Source: Bacteroidetes bacterium B1(2017)
Lineage (GTDB): Bacteria; Bacteroidota; Bacteroidia; UKL13-3
Direction: 5' to 3'
Assembly: GCA_002256395.1 (NCBI GenBank)
Contig: NKJG01000005.1
Coordinates: forward strand, 248,001-312,000
DNA length: 64,000 nt
Shown: piece after piece, positions 54,601-62,170 of the stretch
Layout: every line of letters begins with the position of its first letter
Numbering within the stretch: position 1 is the first letter of the stretch
The notes under the pieces: model-generated
What the model was told of the DNA's origin: nothing
The model's input: the letters and a program-made list of their open reading frames with translations, nothing else
The model's database searches: none
Made by a program: the position numbers and the translations under genes

Positions 54601-57251
54601 ACCTTGTATTACAGTGCCAAGCAAGCGTTGGGCAAGGACAAACACTAAGTTATGTATGGTATAAAAACAATAGTCTTATTACAAGTGCCCACTCAGATAC
54701 TTTACAAATAACTAGTTTAAAAGCAAGCGATACGGCTTACTATAAAGTAAAGATTGGATCAGCCTGCGACTCTATCTATAGCGACTCGGCAAAAATTGGC
54801 ATGTGGGATGCCCCAAGTTTGGTTCAGGACTTAACAGACCAATTTAAATGTAGCAACGATGCTGTTTTATTTAAGATACAAGCTATTGGAAAAGTACCAT
54901 TAACTTTTACTTGGAAGAAAAATGGTGTGCCTATAACAGGTGCCACAAGTGATTCCTTATTTATTAGCCATGCAGCTTATAGCGATACCGGCACCTATCA
55001 AGTGCAAGTTACAGGCCAATGCGGTGTTATAAATTCGAGCTTAGTTTCGCTGCATTTAAATGTTCCTATTGTTATACTTACCCAACCCATAAGCGCACAA
55101 AAATGCCATGGAAGCACCTATGTATTGCGCGTAATGGCCACTGGAGCAAACTCCTTTAATTGGTATAAAAACAATTTGCCTATTATAGGCGAGCATGCCG
55201 ACTCCTTAGTATTAACAAGCCTAAGCACTGCCGATACAGGGACCTATTTTGTAAGTGCAAAAGCTAGTTGCGATAGTTTGCTTAGTGCTCCTGCAAGCAT
55301 ATCACTTTACCCTGGAATAAACATTCTTAGCATGCCACAAAACGTATTGCTTTGCCAAGGTAGCAATGCACAATTTGTAGTAAATGCAGAAGCCTATGAA
55401 AGCCTAACTTACCATTGGACAAGAAATGGTTTGAACCTACCTACAAATAGCGATACGCTAAAACTAACAACAATTGGAGTGGCAGATACGGGGTATTATA
55501 AAGTTCAGGTTATGGGTAGATGCGATACACTCTACTCCGACTCGGCACGCTTGGCACTTAGGGCTATGCCTAATCTACAAGGTGGAGCTCAAACATTTTT
55601 AAAATGTGTTGGCGATACCTTAAGTTTAAGAGCAAGCGTTACAGGTGGTGATACTGTTTACTACCAATGGAAAAAAGATGGTTTAACTATTCCTTTTGCC
55701 ACAAAAGATTCTTTGCTTATTACTAACCTTACCTATACCGATAGTGGCAATTACCAAGTGAGTATTACCAGTGCGTGTGGAGTGCTAACTTCTGCCACAA
55801 GTAAACTAAGCTTTCCGCCTGCTGCTAGCATAAGCGCACAACCAAGTACTCTTAATTTATGCTTTGGAAGCAGTGCCCAACTTATATCGCATGCGGCCTA
55901 CTCTAACAGTGTGCAATGGTATAAAAATAACAGCAGTATACCTGGCGCAACTAAAGACACATTGCTATTTAATTCACTTACATTTAGCGATACAGGAAGT
56001 TATTATTTAAAAGCCACAGGCGCTTGCAGCTTAGCAAACAGTAACCCTGCAAGCATTGCTGTAAACCCTTTGCCAATAGGAACATTGCCAGATAGCAGCA
56101 TTGTGTGTACCAATGTAAATACTCTAAGCATGCCAGGTTTTACTAGCTATACTTGGAGCAATGGATCAAACACTGCAACTACCACAATTAGGGCTGCGGG
56201 TAAATACAAAGTGCGTTTTACAGATGCTAATGGCTGTGTTAATTTTGATTCGACACACGTAAGCTTAAAAGATTTGCCAAGCATTGCACCCCTCACAAAC
56301 CAAACACTTTGCAATGAATTACCATTAGCCTTAAACGCCAATGTGAGTGGGTATGATAGCCTCAGGTGGACAAGTAATGTAGCAGGTGTATTTAGCAATT
56401 CAAGCTCTGTTGCAACTAACTTTTTTATTGCAACTGGCTTTACAGGTTTGGCTCAGCTTACTTTACAAACCTATAATAGTTGTGGGCTAAGTAGCGCTGG
56501 TATGCAAATAGATTATAAAGCAAAAGTACTTGCAACCTTTACACCTGCCGATACTATTGCTTGCGAGGGTGATAAGCCTATTGCATTAAACCCTGTAAAC
56601 GCCGGAGGGGTATTTAGTGGTGAGCAAGTAAGCAGCACTTGGTTCGACCCAAAAAAGGCAGGAAGCTTTGTAGTAAACTATCAAATAAGCTCAAATGGAT
56701 GTAGTGATATTACCAGCCATAGTATAGAAGTTATAAAAGTACCTATTGCCTTATTTAGCTACTTACCAAGCATGCCTACCATTGATTTTCCGGTGGTATT
56801 TACGTCCAATTCTATAGATGCCAAACAATTGCTATGGGATTTTGGAGATGGCAATACTGCTAACACTAGCACCGCCGAAAACCTATTTGGTAACGAAGGA
56901 AATTACCTGGTAACACTGACAGCTTTAAATGCCATGTGCTTTGATACCACCAGTCAACAAATTCAAATCTTAGGAAGCAATTTTATATGGGCACCCAATG
57001 CCTTTACTCCAAATGGCGATAATGTAAATGACCTCTTTCATATAATATACAAAAACAGCAAAGGCGGAACCTTAACAATCTTTAATAGATATGGCGAAAC
57101 CCTATATACCTCTGGCAACTTAAACGATGGTTGGGATGGAATGTACAAAGGCAAACTCTGCCAAGGCGGGGTGTACTTTTATATTGTAGAATACACCGAC
57201 AATAATGGTGGCACGAAGTATTTGAAGGGGAATATTACGCTTCTTGATTAA
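51627..57251 (+). CDS. Giant Ig-repeat protein with gliding-type (T9SS type B) C-terminal domain
   Basis: About 1,874 residues. No in-frame ATG exists near the start. TTG at 51627 gives a normal signal peptide (KKVKYISLIFAFWLSLTKVQ); another TTG at 51609 is in frame, and a stop lies just upstream of it. Residues about 20-220 form a MAM/lectin-like domain (IDFELGNFTNWYLYTG). Then come about twelve Ig-like repeats of about 85-90 residues, each with YQWKKNG, DSL and DTGxYxVxVxGxCDS signatures. A PKD domain sits near 1,690-1,780 (LLWDFGDGNTANTS). The end is the type B sorting domain (FIWAPNAFTPNGDNVNDLF to YLKGNITLLD). It is predicted to be a long rod on the cell surface, an adhesin-like SprB analogue. 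A TTG-N21-TAAGTTGT weak promoter may lie at 51559-51590. Confidence 0.88.
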   Translation: MKKVKYISLIFAFWLSLTKVQAQATVCPSNIDFELGNFTNWYLYTGVCCPIVTPFLSGPVGSRHTITSGVAVDPYGKFPIADTSKGIFSLKLGNDKVNAEAERARYYVRVPNNTNNYSLLLKYAVVLENPSHLPIEQPRFEVNAYDSSNNAPITCSQFSFVASSVLPGFTLSSKGKDVYFKPWSLASLNLSGYAGKTVAVDFASGDCSKGKHFGYGYVDVNCVLFEISSVACKGSTVSTFTAPPGFMRYRWYDSTFSTLLDTNQIAHIPTPATFNKYHVVLTAYPGFGCDDTLSTTIYTSDLFVKTNPDTFACKNSPIQLRDSAYVSARFMPISYSWNPSTNLSCSTCLNPVVNSNISLKYKLTATDAIGCAATDSVRIIMRSDSITVQPANAQKCLGASATFKAVTAGHGNYTYQWRRNGGNIVGATKDSFTVSNITVADTGTYCVQVRWGCDSSLSALARLSLFPKPIITQQAQSIELCAGSQALFRVSTNGISGISYQWKKNGLNLSGQNKDSIKINSVTAADTGYYKLQVSAVCDTILSDSVLLRLKSTTTILTQPQTQITCIGNRATFKVIATPTPLSYQWKKNGINSIGANLDSLSFMANSLMDTGAYTVLVRGACDSVLSQVASLRLNIPPSITHQPDSFLGCKNARHVLRTNAVGAVTYQWFKNGTAVTLANLDSLVLPSVQVADTGSYYVKVIGLCDTINSALANVKLYAKPSIVLQPIVQTACVGSNLVLRSLASAAQGQSINYKWFKNNAALASANTDSLNLNSITSSDTGYYKTRIIAACDTLFTDSVKVSLLPGVSITLQPLSAISCLNNTQTFKVSATGTGPLSYQWKKNGTAITGAILDTLSFVASSMGDTGSYTVLVKGLCDSAVSQVASFHLNIPPTITHQPDSFLGCKNARHVLRTNAVGAVTYQWFKNGTAIPSANLDSLVLSSVLEADTGIYFVKVIGLCDTSSSASVAVRLYIKPSIVLQPIGKDTCVGSNLVLQCQASVGQGQTLSYVWYKNNSLITSAHSDTLQITSLKASDTAYYKVKIGSACDSIYSDSAKIGMWDAPSLVQDLTDQFKCSNDAVLFKIQAIGKVPLTFTWKKNGVPITGATSDSLFISHAAYSDTGTYQVQVTGQCGVINSSLVSLHLNVPIVILTQPISAQKCHGSTYVLRVMATGANSFNWYKNNLPIIGEHADSLVLTSLSTADTGTYFVSAKASCDSLLSAPASISLYPGINILSMPQNVLLCQGSNAQFVVNAEAYESLTYHWTRNGLNLPTNSDTLKLTTIGVADTGYYKVQVMGRCDTLYSDSARLALRAMPNLQGGAQTFLKCVGDTLSLRASVTGGDTVYYQWKKDGLTIPFATKDSLLITNLTYTDSGNYQVSITSACGVLTSATSKLSFPPAASISAQPSTLNLCFGSSAQLISHAAYSNSVQWYKNNSSIPGATKDTLLFNSLTFSDTGSYYLKATGACSLANSNPASIAVNPLPIGTLPDSSIVCTNVNTLSMPGFTSYTWSNGSNTATTTIRAAGKYKVRFTDANGCVNFDSTHVSLKDLPSIAPLTNQTLCNELPLALNANVSGYDSLRWTSNVAGVFSNSSSVATNFFIATGFTGLAQLTLQTYNSCGLSSAGMQIDYKAKVLATFTPADTIACEGDKPIALNPVNAGGVFSGEQVSSTWFDPKKAGSFVVNYQISSNGCSDITSHSIEVIKVPIALFSYLPSMPTIDFPVVFTSNSIDAKQLLWDFGDGNTANTSTAENLFGNEGNYLVTLTALNAMCFDTTSQQIQILGSNFIWAPNAFTPNGDNVNDLFHIIYKNSKGGTLTIFNRYGETLYTSGNLNDGWDGMYKGKLCQGGVYFYIVEYTDNNGGTKYLKGNITLLD
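53544..53692 (+). repeat. Internal near-identical repeat, copy 1
   Basis: This stretch of about 149 bases inside the giant Ig gene is almost identical to 54309-54457 with only scattered substitutions in the first 120 bases. The offset is 765 bases (255 codons), exactly three Ig domains, and the flanking domains are also each other's closest match. Confidence 0.85.
54309..54457 (+). repeat. Internal near-identical repeat, copy 2
   Basis: Partner of 53544-53692 at a 765-base offset. It encodes ITHQPDSFLGCKNARHVLRT in both copies, whereas other Ig repeats of this protein differ strongly, so the duplication or gene conversion is comparatively recent. Confidence 0.85.
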
Positions 57252-57284
57252 TATAGCATGGGCTCACTTCGTTCGCTTGGCTGG

Positions 57285-57330
57285 GCGTTGCATGGATGTG
57301 CGCTTCGCTTACCTAGGCATGGCAAGACCT
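57285..57330. repeat. 46-bp inverted repeat, copy A
   Basis: The reverse complement matches 59085-59130 at 39 of 46 positions, and all seven differences are transitions. It begins 34 bases after the giant Ig gene and is more GC-rich than its surroundings. The pair flanks the minisatellite and the DUF6438 gene. Confidence 0.8.
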
Positions 57331-57365
57331 GCGGATGGAAGTTGTATTCAAAGGACATTTAAAGG

Positions 57366-57670
57366 AGATCACTTATACATTGTGCGGGGGGCACTTGTAG
57401 ATAGTGAGGTTGCCTCTTATACACTATGCAGGTGACACATGTGCATAGTGCGGGTGACACTTGTACATAGTACGGATGACACTTGTACACTATGCGGATA
57501 GCACTTGTACATTGTAAGGGTGCTACTTGTACATTGTACGGGTGGCACTTGCACATTATAAGCATGACACTTGCACTTATTAGGGTGACACTTGTACATA
57601 TGCGACATAACAATTTGCACCTGTAAGGGTTACTGTATAACATAGTACGATTGCCTGTTTTACATTGTGC
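57366..57670. repeat. 22-bp minisatellite, about 13-14 diverged units
   Basis: Tandem units of 22 bases, for example GTGACACTTGTACATAGTACGG then ATGACACTTGTACACTATGCGG, drift gradually along the array. Most contain the palindrome TGTACA and the ending TACGG or TGCGG. Because 22 is not a multiple of three, reading frames across it are not conserved, so the short minus-strand frames here are unlikely to be genes. It accounts for most of the 599-base gap 57252-57850; the rest (57671-57850) shows nothing recognisable. Confidence 0.85.
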
Positions 57671-57850
57671 AGTTGAGCAATTCAAGTATACCTAGTAGTT
57701 TATTGTACTAGTTGACAACAAAAACACTTCCTACGCAACACGCAACAGATGGCAAAGCCAACGCACGAAATCATCCATCGCAAAAGCTATGGCTAACAAA
57801 GCTCTTAACAGACTTTATTTAGGAATGTATAATTACCCCCTACTTATTCC

Positions 57851-58984
57851 CTAATTTTCTGCCTTTTTAAACTTAAGAACTTTCTTATTTCTCTCCAAAA
57901 AATTAAACCCTATATCTAGGGTTAGGATTTGTTTATCCTTCATTTGAAATCTATAATAACGACCATCTGTTTGAATGGGTTCTAGTATATTTTCACTTCC
58001 AAAAAAATCCAAGTTATAATTAAGCTTTCCTTCCTTGTAAACCTTGGTACTTTTTAAGAGTAAACTCCATAAGTAAAAGCTCTCCGACTTTGAGAGTGAA
58101 CACTCATTTTTGTTTTCAATAAATTTAAGATCCTGTATTTGTAAATAGGGAGGAATATTTTGTAGAGTATCTAATTTAATATTCTGATACAAATACCTTA
58201 CAGGTGAATAGGCAAGGTAAAACTCAAGAGGAGCCTTACCTCCATAGTCTAAAATGGTTTTAACAAGGGTATCGTTCTTAACAAAGCTAACTGTAATTTC
58301 CTCATCATCTGTCCAATTTGCGTAATAAGAATCTTGCAGCTTTTCAATGTTTGCTTTCTTAAAATTCTTTTCTATTGCTAAGAAATCACTTAGCGATATT
58401 TGCGAGGTAAATAGGCCATTATGAGTATTATAACTATCTCCATTATACAGCGTTTTACCTACTTTAGAGATGAGAATATCATTAATAGGACAAGTTCCAT
58501 AGCACCCAGATGCCGAAACAATAATTTGATCAAATAAATCCTCCTTATTTAGTTTATAATTTGCTTTCTTAAATTCATAAATTGAACTATCCGAGGATTG
58601 CAGAATTAATTTATCCGAGCTAAGGCTAATTATTTTGGAGGTCTCCCAAGTACTATCGCTTAAATTAAAAATAGATAAGTTATTGGCTTCAATCTTATAT
58701 TTTGTAGTTGTTCCAAGAAAAAAATAGGACCTTTTATCCCATTCTTCATCGTTTTCTATTGGTTTATTATAATAATAGCCAAGTTTATTTTCACAAATAC
58801 CATTTTCAAAAAACGCATAAGCATTTTTATACTCTCCTAAAACAATTTCCTCGTCTGTGTTAAGCGATTGCCTGCTGGCAAAGGTCCATTCACCTATTAA
58901 CAGTTGATTATACTTTTTCGCATCTTGATGGCACGACAAAAAAGAAATTAATACCAAAGTTAAAATGTACCTTATTGGTTTCAT
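57851..58984 (-). CDS. DUF6438 domain lipoprotein
   Basis: A 377-residue lipoprotein (lipobox LISFLSC18). Residues about 25-145 look like a lipocalin-like domain (LIGEWTFASRQSLNTDEEIV). Residues about 150-275 match the DUF6438 pattern: IIVSASGCYGTCPINDILIS with the CYGTCP signature, SLSDFLAIEKNFKKANIEKL and VSFVKNDTLVKTILDYGGKA. The remaining 100 residues are unrecognised. The DUF6438 role is unknown; its paired cysteines could form a disulfide. The gene is flanked by inverted copies of a 46-bp repeat and has no obvious operon partners, consistent with local rearrangement. Confidence 0.78.
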   Translation of the reverse strand: MKPIRYILTLVLISFLSCHQDAKKYNQLLIGEWTFASRQSLNTDEEIVLGEYKNAYAFFENGICENKLGYYYNKPIENDEEWDKRSYFFLGTTTKYKIEANNLSIFNLSDSTWETSKIISLSSDKLILQSSDSSIYEFKKANYKLNKEDLFDQIIVSASGCYGTCPINDILISKVGKTLYNGDSYNTHNGLFTSQISLSDFLAIEKNFKKANIEKLQDSYYANWTDDEEITVSFVKNDTLVKTILDYGGKAPLEFYLAYSPVRYLYQNIKLDTLQNIPPYLQIQDLKFIENKNECSLSKSESFYLWSLLLKSTKVYKEGKLNYNLDFFGSENILEPIQTDGRYYRFQMKDKQILTLDIGFNFLERNKKVLKFKKAEN

Positions 58985-59084
58985 TGAATGGCTTATTTTG
59001 AAAATCAGTTTACTTTAAAGCAAGATACACTATTCACCTTATTGAAAAAGCAAAAAGGTAACTGAGCAAATCACCCACATCGAA

Positions 59085-59130
59085 GATCTTACCATGCCCA
59101 AGTAAGCGAAGCATACGTCCATGCAACGCC
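59085..59130. repeat. 46-bp inverted repeat, copy B
   Basis: Inverted partner of 57285-57330. It abuts the 3' end of nth: the stop codon (59134-59136) and last codons lie in the adjacent ATGCTATGCCATGC stretch that resembles the extension of the repeat. Confidence 0.8.
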
Positions 59131-59133
59131 ATG

Positions 59134-59778
59134 CTATGCCATGCTTTTTTTAACATAATACTTACAATACTCTTGCAGCCCGCATTCTGTGCATTTAGGA
59201 GTGCGAGCCAAACAAGTATAGCGGCCATGAAGTATGAGCCAATGATGAGCAGTAGCAATATACTCTTCGGGAATGTTCTTTACCAATTGTGTTTCGGCAG
59301 CAAGGGGTGTTTTGGCAGCTGTGGTTAGGCCAAGTCTGGCACTTACTCTAAACACATGCGTATCTACTGCCATGGCCGGTTGGTTGTATACAACACTCAC
59401 AATTACATTGGCTGTTTTGCGTCCCACGCCTGGCAATTGTATTAACTCTTCAATGGTTTGGGGAACTTGGCTATTAAATTTCTGAACCAATAACTGAGCC
59501 ATGCCAATAAGGTGTTTGGTTTTATTATTGGGATAACTTATGCTACGTATGTAAGGAAATAGCGTATCAAAATCGGTTTCAGCCAATTTTTGAACTGTAG
59601 GAAAATCTCTAAACACATCGGGTGTTACTAGGTTTACGCGCTTATCTGTGCATTGGGCAGATAGGATTACGGCAACCAATAATTGATAAGGATTTTCGTA
59701 CATTAATTCGGTTTCGGCAAAGGGCTTATTGGCCAAAAAGTAATTGATAACACCTTGGTAACGCTCGCTTTTTTTCAT
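59134..59778 (-). CDS. nth: Endonuclease III
   Basis: About 214 residues. DNA glycosylase/AP lyase that removes oxidised pyrimidines in base-excision repair. It has the helix-hairpin-helix LPGVGRKTANVIVSVVYNQP with catalytic Lys, the catalytic Asp in AVDTHVFRVSARLGL, and a perfect [4Fe-4S] ligand series C-x6-C-x2-C-x5-C (CLARTPKCTECGLQEYC) near the C-terminus. I chose the ATG at 59778 (MKKSERYQGV); six upstream in-frame residues are not family-like. The tail KKSMA lies next to a dispersed repeat that seems to supply the end of the gene. Confidence 0.97.
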   Translation of the reverse strand: MKKSERYQGVINYFLANKPFAETELMYENPYQLLVAVILSAQCTDKRVNLVTPDVFRDFPTVQKLAETDFDTLFPYIRSISYPNNKTKHLIGMAQLLVQKFNSQVPQTIEELIQLPGVGRKTANVIVSVVYNQPAMAVDTHVFRVSARLGLTTAAKTPLAAETQLVKNIPEEYIATAHHWLILHGRYTCLARTPKCTECGLQEYCKYYVKKSMA

Positions 59779-59826
59779 TACAACAAAGAAACACAATTTC
59801 TAATTCTTAAATCTGATAGAAAGCTA

Positions 59827-59834
59827 TACTTTTG
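59827..59834 (+). promoter_or_regulatory. Putative -7 element next to the start codon
   Basis: TACTTTTG is an exact TAnnTTTG match only five bases before the ATG at 59840. If functional, the mRNA would be leaderless or nearly so. Confidence 0.35.
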
Positions 59835-59839
59835 TTTTT

Positions 59840-60364
59840 ATGAAGAAACTTATCTGTTACCTATTGCTCCTACTTAGCCTTAGCGCTAATGCCCAATCTC
59901 AAGATGTAAAGCCAAAAGTTAACCCAGAGATCAAACGTTTTGTGTATCAAAACAACACCACTATAACTAAACGAACCTACGATAGTATATACTTTGATAT
60001 AGCCTACGATAAAGGTGCCAATTGGGTGTTTAAATATAGCTACAGAGCGCAAGAAACAGATTTGATTGCCGACGATGAATATGCCGAAACCTATGAGTTT
60101 GAAATGGCCCCACCTAAAGGAAACTCATTTACTATAACTAGCAAGGATTTTGAGAAAAACAAAGTGATATTTAACCGCTCATGCTTTTGCCCCGATGGAG
60201 GCATAAGACAATTACATGAGGGAACTATTACTGGTAAAAAAGTTGGCAAAAACACCTGGCTTGTAACGTTTGATATTACCATTGAACCTCGCACTGGTCG
60301 TAGCACTGTAAGCACCAACAAAAAATTTAAAGGTTACTTTAAACCTGGCAATCTTATTTTTTAA
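59840..60364 (+). CDS. Small secreted protein of unknown function
   Basis: A 174-residue protein with a signal peptide (MKKLICYLLLLLSLSANAQS). The mature part is beta-rich with no recognised domain. It has a YDSIYFDIAYDKGANWVFKY block near residue 47 and a CXC pair in FNRSCFCPDGG near 118. The C-terminus VSTNKKFKGYFKPGNLIF lacks a T9SS sorting domain, so it is probably periplasmic. The GNAT gene follows after two bases and is probably co-transcribed. I do not recognise the family. Confidence 0.8.
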   Translation: MKKLICYLLLLLSLSANAQSQDVKPKVNPEIKRFVYQNNTTITKRTYDSIYFDIAYDKGANWVFKYSYRAQETDLIADDEYAETYEFEMAPPKGNSFTITSKDFEKNKVIFNRSCFCPDGGIRQLHEGTITGKKVGKNTWLVTFDITIEPRTGRSTVSTNKKFKGYFKPGNLIF

Positions 60365-60366
60365 GC

Positions 60367-60831
60367 ATGGCCGAGTTTAGCATTAGAGTAGCACAAAAAG
60401 ATGATGCTGCCATAATCTTAGGCTTTATTGAAGGCATTGCAGAGTATGAGAAATTAAGTCATGCAGTAGAAGCCACGGTTGAAAAAATAGAAGAACATTT
60501 ATTTGGGGCCCGCGCGTACGCCGAGTGTTTATTGGCCTACGAAGGCACAACAGCTGTTGGCTTTGTTTTGTTTTTTCATAACTATTCCACCTTTGTATCA
60601 AAGCCAGGCATTTACTTAGAAGATTTATTTATTAACCCAGCCTACAGAGGCAAAGGCTATGGCAAAGCATTATTACTGAACCTATTTGAAATTGCCAAAG
60701 AGCGCAACTGTGGCCGTGTAGAATGGAGTGTATTAGATTGGAACCAATCTGCTATTGACTTTTATCTAAGTTTAGGAGCGGTGCCTATGAATGGGTGGAC
60801 GGTGTTTAGGAAGAAGGTCGCTAGTCGCTAG
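60367..60831 (+). CDS. GNAT family N-acetyltransferase
   Basis: A 154-residue single-domain GNAT enzyme, closest in pattern to the spermidine/diamine-type group. The acetyl-CoA loop is NPAYRGKGYGKALLLNLFEI near residue 95 (R-G-K-G-Y-G), preceded by GIYLEDLFI and followed by RVEWSVLDWNQSAIDFYLSL and GAVPMNGWTVFR. It transfers an acetyl group from acetyl-CoA to an amine; the substrate is not determinable. The last residues (KKVASR) lie in a GTCGCTAG-type repeat that begins the repeat region downstream, so the natural C-terminus may have been altered. Confidence 0.9.
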   Translation: MAEFSIRVAQKDDAAIILGFIEGIAEYEKLSHAVEATVEKIEEHLFGARAYAECLLAYEGTTAVGFVLFFHNYSTFVSKPGIYLEDLFINPAYRGKGYGKALLLNLFEIAKERNCGRVEWSVLDWNQSAIDFYLSLGAVPMNGWTVFRKKVASR

Positions 60832-60854
60832 TTGGGATTATTAATTTGAAGTAA

Positions 60855-61320
60855 GCCCCGTAAGGGCGACATTCTAATAGACCGAAATAAAAATATCAAG
60901 CAATTCAAAAGCCCCGTAGGGGCGACATTCTAATAGACCGAAATAAAAATATCATGCAATTCAAAAGCCCCGTAGGGGCGACATTCTAATAGACCGAAAT
61001 AAAAATATCATGCAATTCAAAAGCCCCGTAAGGGCGACATTCTAATTGACCGAAATAAAAATATCATGCAATTCAAAAGCCCCGTAAGGGCGACATTCCA
61101 ATTGACCGAAATAAAAATATCATGCAATTCAAAAGCCCCAAAGGGGCGACATTCTAATAGACCGAAATAAAAATATCAAGCAATTCAAAAGCCCCGTAGG
61201 GGGCGACATTCTAATAGACCGAAATAAAAATATCATGTAATTCAAAAGCTCCGTAGGGGCGACATTCTAATAGACCGAAATAAAAATATCAGGCAATTCC
61301 AAAGCCCCGTAGGGGCGACA
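60855..61320. repeat. Nine-copy tandem array of a 56-bp palindrome-bearing unit
   Basis: Unit starts at 60855, 60911, 60967, 61023, 61079, 61135, 61191, 61248 and 61304; the period is 56 (once 57). Each unit opens with the palindrome GCCCCGTAGGGGC followed by GACATTCTAATAGACCG and an AT-rich tail. Variants mostly change the loop (GTA, GTAA, AAA) or give a G-T pair (GCTCC), so the hairpin survives. It fills most of the 505-base gap after the GNAT gene. The intervals are near-identical, so it is not a CRISPR. Confidence 0.95.
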
Positions 61321-61336
61321 TAAATATTAAAAAACG

Positions 61337-61912
61337 ATGCGAAATTGGATTAAGATAGGGATCCTTTTTTGGGGATTAATTGATTCAACAATGGTTGCTG
61401 CGCAGACTATTACTGGTAGGCTTTACGACTATACTGATACCTTAACATTTGTTGATTATGAAATTGTATCGGTGTTAGATACTAACCAGAAAACTAGTTA
61501 CACTACAAGCACCTCAAAAGATGGAATGTTTACAATTAAGATAGACTCAACGTCTCAAGTAATAAGAATTGGAAACGGAGTTAACAATATATTCTATTCC
61601 GAGATTAGGATTATCAATATAAAAAATGGTAGAAGCTTCAACAGTATTAATTTGGGTACTATTCCAATGATTAAATGTCCAAGTTCTATTCAAGTACAGT
61701 ATAAAGGCTTATCGAAAAAACAAGTACAGAAAAGACAACATCAGCTTCTAAAGGATTATAATAAAAAGATAAATGGGTATAAAGATTTAATTATAGTTCA
61801 AGCCACAAGAGAATTTGTCATGACCCATCAATCAGAAAAGACAAACAATTCAACTAAATTGAAACTAGTTTACACCATTGATTTTAACGATTTAATTATT
61901 CTAAAACAATAG
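61337..61912 (+). CDS. Secreted protein with carboxypeptidase-regulatory-like beta domain
   Basis: A 191-residue protein. It has a signal peptide (MRNWIKIGILFWGLIDSTMV, with the end near AAQ). Residues about 25-95 form a CarboxypepD_reg-like beta sandwich (TITGRLYDYTDTLTFVDYEI; STSKDGMFTIKIDSTSQ). Residues about 110-150 are a charged helical segment (KGLSKKQVQKRQHQLLKDYN). No T9SS domain. It starts 16 bases after the last array unit, so its promoter must lie within the repeat array or it is read through from upstream. Function unknown. Confidence 0.75.
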   Translation: MRNWIKIGILFWGLIDSTMVAAQTITGRLYDYTDTLTFVDYEIVSVLDTNQKTSYTTSTSKDGMFTIKIDSTSQVIRIGNGVNNIFYSEIRIINIKNGRSFNSINLGTIPMIKCPSSIQVQYKGLSKKQVQKRQHQLLKDYNKKINGYKDLIIVQATREFVMTHQSEKTNNSTKLKLVYTIDFNDLIILKQ

Positions 61913-61977
61913 CCCTAAACATTTATGTATTTATCTATTTAAGGAACATTTTAGTTGAAAATCATAAACTATAAAAA

Positions 61978-61991
61978 AGGCCTAAAGGCCT
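61978..61991. repeat. Short palindrome in repeat-rich gap
   Basis: AGGCCTAAAGGCCT forms arms AGGCC/GGCCT around a four-base loop. It begins a cluster of palindromic fragments in the gap 61913-62170 and may also terminate the upstream gene. Confidence 0.6.
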
Positions 61992-62018
61992 CCCACTAAA
62001 ATTATTTTCAAAAACAAC

Positions 62019-62038
62019 CTAGGGCATAAATGCCCTAG
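62019..62038. repeat. Perfect 20-bp palindrome
   Basis: CTAGGGCATAAATGCCCTAG is a perfect inverted repeat with a four-base loop. It resembles the GGGC/GCCC palindromes of the 56-bp array in design but not in sequence. Confidence 0.75.
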
Positions 62039-62060
62039 CTATTATTTTTCCCATTAACCT

Positions 62061-62082
62061 CCCTTCAACAGGCTCAGTGTGA
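62061..62082. repeat. Fragment of a common Bacteroidota intergenic repeat
   Basis: CCTTCAACAGGCTCAGTGTG belongs to a sequence type (CCTTCGACAGGCTCAGTGTG) that I recognise from many intergenic regions in this phylum. It lies between the palindromes and the MFS transporter gene. Confidence 0.5.
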
Positions 62083-62170
62083 AATTCTATCACATGGCTA
62101 AAGTAAAATTAAGCACCTAAGGCTCCCAGCTAACCCGCAACCAGCGACCAGCAGACCAGCGACTTCTTCC

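Noticed and set aside
57244..57435. 63-residue plus-strand frame after the giant Ig gene
   Set aside because: It runs through the inverted repeat and the minisatellite and resembles no protein family.
57359..57685. Cys-rich 108-residue minus-strand open frame
   Set aside because: It is a translation of the 22-bp minisatellite. The period is not a multiple of three, the repeat pattern is at DNA level, and there is no credible start context.
60855..61320. CRISPR array
   Set aside because: The whole 56-bp unit repeats, so there are no unique spacers, and no cas genes are nearby. It is a tandem palindromic repeat.
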